From Firmicutes bacterium UBA1422 (GTDB lineage: Bacteria > Bacillota > Clostridia > Peptostreptococcales > Anaerovoracaceae), in NCBI GenBank assembly GCA_002304835.1, contig DBPK01000003.1, forward strand, positions 1 through 6,376: a stretch of 6,376 nucleotides of DNA, in the 5' to 3' direction. Positions 1 through 5,925 of this stretch are shown piece by piece (positions within the stretch are counted from its first letter, which is position 1; each line of letters starts with the position of its first letter). Both the position numbers and the translations under genes were made by a program. Below the pieces are notes generated by a model. That model worked only from the letters and a program-made list of their open reading frames with translations, made no database searches and was not told the DNA's origin.

Positions 1-1
1 G

Positions 2-1060
2 CTTTTGTGCGTAAACCACCAGTCGCTTATTGCAACCAAGGCAAACCGCATTGTCCGTGCGGCTGACGGAAGAAAGGTTTTCGAGTTCGGCTCTCGGAGG
101 GCACAAGGTGCAAACGGAGCAATTTTAGGTGCAAGGGCGGCTTATATCGGCGGCTGTGACGGCACCGCCTGCGCCATCACCGACAAGCTTTACGGCGTCC
201 CCGCAATGGGAACAATGGCGCATTCGTGGGTTCAGATGTTCGACACAGAGCTTGAGGCTTTCAAGACCTATTGCAGTGTATATCCGCATTCAACCGTTCT
301 GCTTGTAGACACTTATAACGTGCTTAAAAGCGGGATTCCAAACGCAATCAGGGCTTTTGACGAGGTGCTTAAGCCGCTTGGCGCACGCCCTGTTGCAATC
401 CGCCTTGATTCGGGCGACATAACCTACCTTTCCAAAAAAGCAAGAAAAATGCTTGACGAAGCAGGCTATGCCGATTGCCAAATAACAGCCTCAAACAGCC
501 TTGACGAGTCTATAATCCGTGACTTGATTTATCAGGGCGCAAAAATCGACAGCTTTGGCGTCGGCGAAAGGCTTATCACCTCAAAAAGCGAGCCTGTTTT
601 CGGAGGAGTTTATAAGCTTGCCGCCCTTGAAAAAGACGGGGAAATGATACCGAAGATGAAGATAAGCGAAAATGTGGGCAAAATAACCAACCCGGGATTC
701 AAAACACTGTACAGATTCTTTGATAAGGAAACTCACCACATTAGAGCGGACCTTATAATGCTGGACGGCGAGCCGGAACCGGCGGGAGATTCCTATGAGA
801 TATTCGATCCAATGGCCCCATGGAAAAGAAAGACCCTTACGAATTTCTATGTAAAAAATCTCAGGGTCCAGCTTTTCGAAAAAGGAAAACTCGTATATGA
901 TCTGCCCCACATAGATAAGATAAGAAGCTACTGTGCATTACAGATAAGCGAGCTCTGGGAAGAGATGCTCAGGTTCGAAAAACCCCAGACCTATTACGTA
1001 GACCTTTCACAGAAGCTGTATGATCTTAAGCAGCAGATAATAAGTGAGCACACCAAGTAG
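2..1060 (+). CDS. pncB: Nicotinate phosphoribosyltransferase, 5'-truncated by window edge
   Basis: This enzyme makes nicotinate mononucleotide from nicotinate and PRPP with ATP hydrolysis, the first step of the Preiss-Handler NAD salvage route in the cytoplasm. The frame is open to the left edge, and the residues before NHQSLIATKA belong to the family, so the TTG at 5 is not the real start. About 352 of a usual 480 or so residues are present; roughly 130 N-terminal residues are missing. Counting from the codon at 5, visible motifs are FEFGSRRA (26-33), GTMAHSWVQ (69-77), whose His73 matches the histidine phosphorylated in the family, RLDSGD (133-138), TASNSLDE (161-168) and DSFGVGERL (182-190), which line the phosphoribosyl and nicotinate pocket. 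The gene ends before a palindromic terminator. Codon usage shifts sharply within the gene: Ile is ATA in 3 of 15 cases up to 577 and in 10 of 11 from 647 on. The family call is firm. Confidence 0.95.
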   Translation, partial: LLCVNHQSLIATKANRIVRAADGRKVFEFGSRRAQGANGAILGARAAYIGGCDGTACAITDKLYGVPAMGTMAHSWVQMFDTELEAFKTYCSVYPHSTVLLVDTYNVLKSGIPNAIRAFDEVLKPLGARPVAIRLDSGDITYLSKKARKMLDEAGYADCQITASNSLDESIIRDLIYQGAKIDSFGVGERLITSKSEPVFGGVYKLAALEKDGEMIPKMKISENVGKITNPGFKTLYRFFDKETHHIRADLIMLDGEPEPAGDSYEIFDPMAPWKRKTLTNFYVKNLRVQLFEKGKLVYDLPHIDKIRSYCALQISELWEEMLRFEKPQTYYVDLSQKLYDLKQQIISEHTK

Positions 1061-1118
1061 GCTGAAGGGTCAAAAACAGTATGAAGAGATATAAGAGATA
1101 TGCTTGAGAAAGAATCAA

Positions 1119-1144
1119 AAAATGACCGCCCGGGCGGTCATTTT
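1119..1144. terminator. Bidirectional rho-independent terminator between pncB and fba
   Basis: A perfect 26-bp palindrome (half-site AAAATGACCGCCC) forms a GC-rich stem flanked by A/T runs. Read on the plus strand it ends in TCATTTTATTTG; read on the minus strand it ends in TCATTTTTTGATTC. Both give a U-run after a strong hairpin, so it can end pncB transcripts from the left and fba transcripts from the right. It lies 58 bp after the pncB stop and 64 bp beyond the fba stop. The rest of the gap (1061-1208) holds no gene I can support, only a weak imperfect hairpin near 1166-1183. Confidence 0.9.
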
Positions 1145-1208
1145 ATTTGTGCTGTTTTCAGGTCCCATGCTTATGCCTGGGTGTAGAGAATATGGCTGCA
1201 TCCATGTA

Positions 1209-2147
1209 TTACCTGGGCGAACCGGTCCCCGATGAATTTAGAACATTTTTGATCTTGTGCTGCACCATGCCCTTTATGGCTTCTCTGGCAGGACCCAGAT
1301 ACTTTCGCGGATCGAAATTCTCGGGATGCTCCTTTAGGTGCTTTCTTATTTCTGCGGTCATTGCAAGTCTAAGGTCCGTATCTATATTGACTTTGCATAC
1401 TCCGTATTTTACAGCCTCCAATATCATTTCTTCAGGCACTCCCCTTGTTCCGGGAAGATCTCCGCCGTATTCATTGCATTTGGCAACGAATTCCGGCAGC
1501 ACTGTCGAGGCTCCGTGCAGTACCAGAGGCACGGTTGGGATAAGGAAATGGATCTTTTTAAGTCTTTCGAAATCAAGATAAGGATCCCCTTTGAATTTAT
1601 ATGCTCCGTGACTTGTTCCTATGGCTATGGCCAGGGAATCAACACCGGTTTTCTGAACGAATTCCGCAGCTTCATCCGGATCTGTGAATGTGGCTTGCCG
1701 GGCATCTACGCTTACATTGTCCTCGATCCCCGCAAGCTTTCCCAGTTCGGCTTCAACTACGACACCTTTACTGTGGGCATATTCCACAACTTTTTTTGTG
1801 ATCTCTATATTTTCGTTAAGAGGATGCCCGGACCCGTCGATCATGACTGAAGTAAATCCGTCATCTACGCACTTTTTGCATATGTCAAAATCCTCGCCGT
1901 GATCCAGATGGAGGCAGATGTCAATGCCGGTATCGATTATGGCTGCTTCCACAAGTTTCAGAAGATAAGCCGGCTTGGCGTATTTTCTGGCTCCTGCCGA
2001 AACCTGCAGGATGAGTCCTGAATTTTCGGCCTGCGCCGCATCAACGATACCTTGAATGATCTCCATGTTGTTCACATTGAAAGCACCTATGGCATGGTCG
2101 TTTGTAAGTGCTTTTTCGAACATGTATTTGCTTGTAACTAAAGCCAT
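1209..2147 (-). CDS. fba: Class II fructose-bisphosphate aldolase
   Basis: This zinc-dependent glycolytic and gluconeogenic enzyme interconverts fructose 1,6-bisphosphate with glyceraldehyde 3-phosphate and dihydroxyacetone phosphate. The 312 residues span the full class II TIM barrel. The motif HLDHGEDF (80-87) carries the catalytic Asp82 and zinc ligand His83. EAELG (132-136) holds Glu134, and the other zinc ligands are His180 (GTSHGAYKF) and His211 (LVLHGAS). NIDTDLR (254-260) is the phosphate and substrate-binding loop. The Met start is supported by a strong AAGGAGG at 2153-2159, 5 nt upstream. The gene starts 15 nt after the stop of a small membrane protein on the same strand, so the two are probably cotranscribed. 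It converges on pncB across the palindromic terminator. Codon use is like its neighbours and nothing appears damaged. A related aldolase with another sugar substrate (tagatose bisphosphate type) cannot be fully excluded from motifs alone. Confidence 0.95.
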   Translation of the reverse strand: MALVTSKYMFEKALTNDHAIGAFNVNNMEIIQGIVDAAQAENSGLILQVSAGARKYAKPAYLLKLVEAAIIDTGIDICLHLDHGEDFDICKKCVDDGFTSVMIDGSGHPLNENIEITKKVVEYAHSKGVVVEAELGKLAGIEDNVSVDARQATFTDPDEAAEFVQKTGVDSLAIAIGTSHGAYKFKGDPYLDFERLKKIHFLIPTVPLVLHGASTVLPEFVAKCNEYGGDLPGTRGVPEEMILEAVKYGVCKVNIDTDLRLAMTAEIRKHLKEHPENFDPRKYLGPAREAIKGMVQHKIKNVLNSSGTGSPR

Positions 2148-2162
2148 GATAACCTCCTTATA

Positions 2163-2336
2163 TTATGATCTAAAAACAGTTTCTGTTATGGCTGAGCCAC
2201 CCTGATCAGTTTGAGTCGAAGGATAATCCATTATGGCATTTATCCTGAAGAAGATGACCACTGCAGCCACGATCAATATGACCAGGGCAACCATGATATC
2301 ATTTTTATCATAAAGAAAATCTTTAAATCTGTTCAT
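2163..2336 (-). CDS. Small single-span membrane protein upstream of fba
   Basis: I do not recognise a named family. The 57-residue protein has a charged N-terminus (MNRFKDFLYDKND), one hydrophobic helix at about residues 14-31, then a polar tail of about 25 residues rich in Ser, Thr and Gln. The topology suggests a membrane anchor with a short soluble tail. By the positive-inside rule, the Arg/Lys balance does not settle which end faces out. The frame extends 11 codons further upstream, but the Met at 2336 is chosen because AAGGAG (2344-2349) lies 7 nt before it, while no such site precedes the upstream Met. The fba start follows 15 nt after its stop, so it is the leading gene of that transcript. 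No convincing promoter was found between 2351 and 2480 on the minus strand. Its link to aldolase is only positional. Confidence 0.75.
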   Translation of the reverse strand: MNRFKDFLYDKNDIMVALVILIVAAVVIFFRINAIMDYPSTQTDQGGSAITETVFRS

Positions 2337-2458
2337 TCCGATTCTCCTTTCACATATATACAATATCACAAAAATCCATGGCAGACCAGTACGTCCCGGG
2401 AAATTTCAAAAAAATTCCAAGGCCGCTGTTTTTTATGAATATTTCTTCACAATGACTG

Positions 2459-2485
2459 TTTACAGAAGCTTTATTGTTGTATAAT
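2459..2485 (+). promoter_or_regulatory. Sigma-70-type promoter for the pseudouridine synthase operon
   Basis: A perfect TATAAT lies at 2480-2485. The best upstream hexamer is TTTACA at 2459-2464 (5 of 6 to TTGACA), but its spacer is only 15 bp, shorter than the usual 17. Transcription would be expected to start around 2491-2493, at or just before the ATG at 2493. The short spacer lowers confidence in the -35 element, not in the -10. Confidence 0.65.
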
Positions 2486-2492
2486 GTAATGT

Positions 2493-3446
2493 ATGTTAAA
2501 AATAGAAGTCGGTATAAACGACGGCGGTCAGAGAACAGACCGTTTCTTAAAAAAATATTTCGGCAATGCATCTTTGAGCCATATATATAAAATGATACGA
2601 AAGGACATAAAGATCCAAGGCAAAAGACCGGGGCCTGAAACAATCCTTTCCCCGGGAGATGTGCTTTGCGTCTATATTTCTGAAGAAGAAGGGGAAAATC
2701 TCAGAAAAACAAAAAAAGTATTTGCGCCCGTCGTCAGATTTCATATAGCATATGAGGATGAAGATATGCTTATAGCAGAAAAGCCCTTTGGTCTTTTGAT
2801 CCACGGGGATGCGGGTGAGAAAAAAAATACACTTGCGAACCAGGTGCTATCATATCTAAAGGACCGGGGAGAATATGCCCCTGAAAAAGAAAACACCTTC
2901 AGGCCCGCGCCGGTAAACAGGCTGGACAGGAATACAACGGGTCTTGTGATATTCGGTAAAAACGCAGAAGCGATGAAGCATCTTAACAGACTTATCAGGG
3001 AACGTGAAGGGATAAGAAAGTATTATCTCACCATAGTATACGGCAGGATAAAAGAACCTTTAAGGCTGTGCGGAAGACTTGAAAAGGATACACAAAAAAA
3101 CACGGTCAGGGTGCTTGGCGAGGCAGATAAAAGGGGCGTTAATGCCAGGACCATCATAAAACCCATAAAAGTCGGCGGAGATTTCACTCTGACAGAGGCG
3201 GAACTGATAACAGGCAGGACCCATCAGATAAGAGCTCATCTTTTATCTGCGGGTTTCCCTCTTATAGGCGACCCCAAATACGGGGACCCGAAGATAAATG
3301 CTGAAATCAAAAAAAGATACGGGCTTTCAACACAGCTTCTTCATGCATATAAGCTGGAGATCCAAGGAATCACAGTGACGACAAAGCTTCCCGATATGTT
3401 TGAAAAAATAAAAAAGGAGTTAATCGATGTCCCAGGGAAAATATGA
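2493..3446 (+). CDS. RluA/RluC-family 23S rRNA pseudouridine synthase
   Basis: This family isomerises specific uridines to pseudouridine in large-subunit rRNA. The 317 residues begin with an S4-type RNA-binding domain (about 13-60, with GGQRTDRFLKKYF), followed by the catalytic domain. EKPFGLLIHGD (96-106) is the first conserved motif. NRLDRNTTGLVIFGKN (142-157) contains the catalytic Asp145, with Asn in place of the more usual His before RLD, a change I recall from clostridial members. GRTHQIRAHL (241-250) and GDPKYGD (259-265) close the active site. The N-terminus aligns with family members from Met1, so the ATG at 2493 is probably right although no Shine-Dalgarno precedes it and a TATAAT ends 7 bp upstream. 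The last 20 nt overlap the next gene, whose ribosome binding site lies inside this one. The exact target uridine cannot be assigned, so no symbol is given. Confidence 0.92.
   Translation: MLKIEVGINDGGQRTDRFLKKYFGNASLSHIYKMIRKDIKIQGKRPGPETILSPGDVLCVYISEEEGENLRKTKKVFAPVVRFHIAYEDEDMLIAEKPFGLLIHGDAGEKKNTLANQVLSYLKDRGEYAPEKENTFRPAPVNRLDRNTTGLVIFGKNAEAMKHLNRLIREREGIRKYYLTIVYGRIKEPLRLCGRLEKDTQKNTVRVLGEADKRGVNARTIIKPIKVGGDFTLTEAELITGRTHQIRAHLLSAGFPLIGDPKYGDPKINAEIKKRYGLSTQLLHAYKLEIQGITVTTKLPDMFEKIKKELIDVPGKI
3414..3419 (+). promoter_or_regulatory. Ribosome binding site inside the upstream gene
   Basis: AAGGAG, 7 nt before the ATG at 3427, lies within the last codons of the pseudouridine synthase gene. 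It fixes the start of the signal peptidase-like protein and, with the 20-nt overlap, suggests translational coupling. Confidence 0.8.
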
Positions 3447-3966
3447 TAGCAGATCTTTCAAAATAAGGAACCGGCCTTATATGTATGCCATAGTTGCGGC
3501 TATAATAGTCTTTATACTGGTGGCACCGGAGGTGAATGAAGGCAAGGCCATGGATCCAACCATAAAAGACGGCAGTTTCGTGGTAATGACAAAAGATCGT
3601 TATTCACAAAAACGCGGCGCACCGGATCTGGGGCAGGTGGTAATACTGGAAAAGACCGCCGCAAAAGAGCTTTCCGAGGATAATATAATAGCAAGAGTTA
3701 CCGGCCTGCCGGGAGACAGAATAAAGATACAGGCGGGCACATTTTACAGAAACGGCAAAGAATATAACGTCAAGAATGCAAAGGGCAGCCTGGGCGGTAA
3801 TGTGGATCTGAAACTCAAAGAAAATGAGGTTTTCCTTCTTTGCGATAACAGAGATACTGTCATGGACAGCAGAGCAAAAGAACTGGGACCCGTGGATATG
3901 GACATGATAAGGGGAAATGCGAAATGGATACTTTGGCCCCTTTCCCATATGGGAGGAATAAAATAA
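3427..3966 (+). CDS. Signal peptidase I-like protein lacking catalytic Ser and Lys (putative pseudoprotease)
   Basis: The 179-residue protein has the S26 type I signal peptidase plan: a cytoplasmic N-terminus (1-17), one membrane span (about 18-34) and an extracytoplasmic domain. Box B reads GKAMDPT (39-45), with Ala41 where the nucleophilic Ser stands in active enzymes. Box D reads ARVTGLPGD (89-97), with Ala89 where the general-base Lys stands. Box E reads CDNRDTVMDSR (139-149): Cys replaces Gly, and Val145 replaces the Ser equivalent to E. coli Ser278, while the Asp and Arg of DSR remain. The frame is intact, the ribosome binding site is good, and the stop abuts the start of an intact paralog. 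It should therefore be made but unable to cleave signal peptides by the Ser/Lys mechanism. Known parallels are S. aureus SpsA beside active SpsB, and streptococcal pilus SipA proteins. A regulatory, scaffolding or chaperone-like role is inference. Confidence 0.88.
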   Translation: MSQGKYDSRSFKIRNRPYMYAIVAAIIVFILVAPEVNEGKAMDPTIKDGSFVVMTKDRYSQKRGAPDLGQVVILEKTAAKELSEDNIIARVTGLPGDRIKIQAGTFYRNGKEYNVKNAKGSLGGNVDLKLKENEVFLLCDNRDTVMDSRAKELGPVDMDMIRGNAKWILWPLSHMGGIK

Positions 3967-4476
3967 ATGAAAGCTCTTATCAGAGATATACTTATAGCTT
4001 TAGCAATAGCCATTGCTGTATCATGTTTGATAAGACCTGTAATAGTAAAAGAGACCTCCATGGAGCCCACACTCAAAGAAAACAATTATCTCATAGCGGC
4101 TAAACAGGCATATAGATTCGGCAGGATAGAATATGAAGATATCATAATTTTCAAATCCGAAACGGACAAAGGAAGGCTTCTGATAAAAAGAGTCATTGGA
4201 CTGCCCGGTGATGTGATAACCATATCAGACGGCGTAGTCTACAGAAGCGGGAAGATATTAAAAGAAGATTATATAATGGGAGGAGAAACCGCAGTTACTC
4301 CCGGAGAGATATATAACTTCCGGGTCCCGGAAGGACAGGTCTTCGTGATGGGAGACAACAGACAGGTAAGTCTTGACAGCAGATCCGACATGCTGGGCAC
4401 CATAAGCAAAAAAAGCATAAAAGGAAAAGCAGTTTTCAGATTTTATCCCTTCAGCGACGCGGGAAAGATCCACTGA
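3967..4476 (+). CDS. lepB: Type I signal peptidase (first active copy)
   Basis: This membrane-bound serine protease removes signal peptides from exported preproteins on the outer face of the membrane. The 169 residues are in the short range usual for Gram-positive enzymes. A single span covers about residues 5-23. Box B is TSMEPT with nucleophile Ser31, box D is KRVIGLPGD (74-82) with general base Lys74, and box E is GDNRQVSLDSR (129-139) with Ser, Asp and Arg in place. All catalytic positions are therefore intact. GGGAGG at 3951-3956 lies 10 nt before the ATG and inside the preceding gene, whose TAA immediately abuts this start, so translation is probably coupled. It resembles the next gene closely: 34 of the first 52 residues are identical without gaps. 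Confidence 0.95.
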   Translation: MKALIRDILIALAIAIAVSCLIRPVIVKETSMEPTLKENNYLIAAKQAYRFGRIEYEDIIIFKSETDKGRLLIKRVIGLPGDVITISDGVVYRSGKILKEDYIMGGETAVTPGEIYNFRVPEGQVFVMGDNRQVSLDSRSDMLGTISKKSIKGKAVFRFYPFSDAGKIH

Positions 4477-4526
4477 CCGTAAAAAAGAAAAAAGACATCA
4501 GGCATTATATCGAAAGGACAAATAAT

Positions 4527-5027
4527 ATGAAAACCCTCATAAGAGATATTGCTATCGTACTGGTCGTGGTCCTGGCAATAACATTTTTTATAAAACCCAT
4601 AATTGTTAAGAAGACCTCCATGGAACCCACCCTTACGGAGAATAATTATCTGTTCATAAGCAAGCAGGCCTACAGGTTCGGTGAGCCTGAAAGAGGAGAT
4701 ATAATAGTTTTCCCACATTATACCGGCGGTGAAAAAGAACTATATATAAAACGGGTAATAGGACTGCCCGGAGAAACCATTGAAACAAAAGACGGAGAAG
4801 TATATGTTGACGGAGAGGCTCTCAAAGAGGCCTATATCAAGGACGTCTATACAGCCGGGCAGGAAAACGGCATAAAAGTGCCGAAGGGACAGCTTTATGT
4901 CCTGGGGGACAACAGGGAAGTAAGCATTGACAGCAGATATGCGGAAGTGGGGACAGTGGATATAGATGAAGTTACGGGCAAAGCCATATTAAGGGTATAT
5001 CCCTTTGGTGAATTCGGCACTTTATAG
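4527..5027 (+). CDS. lepB: Type I signal peptidase (second active copy)
   Basis: A second complete signal peptidase of 166 residues, with one membrane span at about 5-23. Nucleophile Ser31 lies in TSMEPT, general base Lys75 in KRVIGLPGE, and box E is GDNREVSIDSR (127-137). Box C is the classic ERGDIIVF (55-62), whereas the previous copy has the more divergent EYEDIIIF. It is therefore the most canonical of the three. AAAGGA (4513-4518) lies about 8 nt before the start. The 50-bp gap after the previous copy shows no terminator or promoter I can defend, so cotranscription is likely. The two active copies share N-terminus and spacing and look like a tandem duplication, but their codons differ at many synonymous sites, so it is not very recent. 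Different substrate preferences are possible but unproven. Confidence 0.95.
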   Translation: MKTLIRDIAIVLVVVLAITFFIKPIIVKKTSMEPTLTENNYLFISKQAYRFGEPERGDIIVFPHYTGGEKELYIKRVIGLPGETIETKDGEVYVDGEALKEAYIKDVYTAGQENGIKVPKGQLYVLGDNREVSIDSRYAEVGTVDIDEVTGKAILRVYPFGEFGTL

Positions 5028-5043
5028 GTATAAAGGTATATAA

Positions 5044-5496
5044 ATGAAAGAAAAAAAAGTGGTGGCAAAAAACAAAAAAGCCAGGCATGATTATTTTATA
5101 GAAGACACTTATGAAGCGGGACTGGTCCTGACAGGGACAGAAATAAAGTCCATAAGGCAGGGCAAAGTAAGTATAAAAGAGAGTTATGCCAGGATAAGAA
5201 ACGGCGAGGCATTCATACACGGAATGAACATAAGCCCCTATGAACAGGGCAATATATTCAATGTTGATCCCCTAAGGACCAGGAAGCTTTTGATGCACAA
5301 AAAAGAGATAGACAAACTGGCAGGATCCATAAAAACAAAGGGACTCACACTAGTACCGCTAAGTTTATATATAAATGAAAACGGCAAAGCAAAAATGGAA
5401 CTGGCGGCGGCAAGAGGTAAAAAGCTTTATGATAAAAGGCATGACATAGCAAAAAAAGATGCCGAAAGGCGAATGGAAAGAGCAAAGAAGAAATAG
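5044..5496 (+). CDS. smpB: SsrA-binding protein SmpB
   Basis: SmpB binds the tRNA-like domain of tmRNA, delivers it with EF-Tu to ribosomes stalled without a codon in the A site, and is required for trans-translation. The 150 residues match the usual length. The N-terminal core has NKKARHDYFIEDTYEAG (10-26) and GTEIKSIRQGK (31-41), the OB-fold RNA-binding surface. HGMNISPYEQGN (59-70) and the TRKLLMHKKEI stretch follow. The tail from about 129 is highly basic and helical (KRHDIAKKDAERR), the part that enters the empty mRNA channel. The start is supported by AAAGG at 5032-5036, 7 nt upstream. It follows the second active signal peptidase by 16 nt, probably in the same transcript. Its RNA partner ssrA lies 430 bp downstream. 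Confidence 0.97.
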   Translation: MKEKKVVAKNKKARHDYFIEDTYEAGLVLTGTEIKSIRQGKVSIKESYARIRNGEAFIHGMNISPYEQGNIFNVDPLRTRKLLMHKKEIDKLAGSIKTKGLTLVPLSLYINENGKAKMELAAARGKKLYDKRHDIAKKDAERRMERAKKK

Positions 5497-5526
5497 ATTT
5501 TTCACAAGTATATAGGAGGAAAGTAA

Positions 5527-5805
5527 ATGGGAGATTTGATGAACAAAGCCGGTAAAGTGGCAAAATATGCTGCAGATAAAACAGGAGATGTGGTTGAAAT
5601 AGGAAGATGCAAAGCAAAAATCACTTCTCAGAAGTCGGAAATAACGGACTTACAGAAAAAAATAGGAGCATATTATTACGATGTCTATCGTGCCACAGGT
5701 GAAACAGATCCAAAAGTAGAGGATCACTTAAAAGCAATAGAGGCGGCAGAAAAAAAGATCGAAGAACTTGAAGAAGCTATAATTGAGGTCAAAAAGGGCA
5801 AATAG
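5527..5805 (+). CDS. Small coiled-coil protein between smpB and ssrA, unknown function
   Basis: I do not recognise a named family. The 92-residue protein is highly charged and probably almost all helical. A first helix covers about residues 24-57 (with SQKSEITDLQKKIGAYYYD), a short turn GETDP follows at 58-62, and a second helix runs from 63 to the end with heptad-like Ile/Leu spacing and Glu/Lys alternation (AEKKIEELEEAI). This fits a helical hairpin or a coiled-coil dimer. There is no signal peptide or membrane span. One Cys (residue 28) is present. A strong AGGAGGA at 5514-5520 sets the ATG, 30 bp after smpB, so it is likely in the same operon. Similar small clostridial proteins start with an amphipathic segment then a coil, as here (MNKAGKVAKYAADKTGD). 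A role in trans-translation would be guesswork from position. Confidence 0.8.
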   Translation: MGDLMNKAGKVAKYAADKTGDVVEIGRCKAKITSQKSEITDLQKKIGAYYYDVYRATGETDPKVEDHLKAIEAAEKKIEELEEAIIEVKKGK

Positions 5806-5846
5806 ATCTCAAGCAGACAAAAATGTGTGACGAATGACCATAATGT

Positions 5847-5867
5847 TATAGCCTATAGCCTATAGCC
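5847..5867 (+). repeat. Three tandem TATAGCC heptamers upstream of the ssrA promoter
   Basis: Three perfect copies of TATAGCC lie head to tail, followed by another GCC. Each junction contains the palindromic hexamer CTATAG. The array ends 9 bp before the -35 hexamer of the ssrA promoter. It could be an upstream promoter element, a protein-binding site or a slippage-prone microsatellite. No other copy was seen in the window. The rest of the 120-bp gap 5806-5925 holds the promoter and no terminator for the upstream gene. Confidence 0.8.
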
Positions 5868-5876
5868 GCCAAAAGG

Positions 5877-5905
5877 TTGATATTTTTCACATACTGTGAT
5901 AAAAT
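5877..5905 (+). promoter_or_regulatory. ssrA promoter (sigma-70 type, extended -10)
   Basis: TTGATA (5877-5882) and TAAAAT (5900-5905) are each 5 of 6 to consensus with an exact 17-bp spacer. A TGA just before the -10 gives an extended -10 motif. Transcription should begin near 5912, about 14 nt before the mature tmRNA 5' end at 5926, leaving a short leader for RNase P to remove. Confidence 0.85.
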
Positions 5906-5925
5906 ATTATCATGAAGAAGCATTC

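Noticed and set aside
1166..1183. Second terminator hairpin after fba
   Set aside because: The stem is imperfect and has no T-run in the fba direction; the palindrome at 1119-1144 is a much better terminator.
1147..1581. Plus-strand open frame of 144 codons
   Set aside because: It lies mostly antisense to fba, whose motifs, length and ribosome binding site are unambiguous. Its translation resembles no known protein.
1338..1850. Plus-strand open frame of 170 codons
   Set aside because: Antisense shadow of fba with no ribosome binding site and Cys/Phe-rich composition typical of spurious frames.
3427..3966. Treating the first signal peptidase-like gene as a pseudogene
   Set aside because: The frame is uninterrupted, the ribosome binding site is strong, and structural motifs are kept; only catalytic positions are changed.
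5847..5867. CRISPR-like array
   Set aside because: The units are 7 bp with no spacers and no cas genes nearby.
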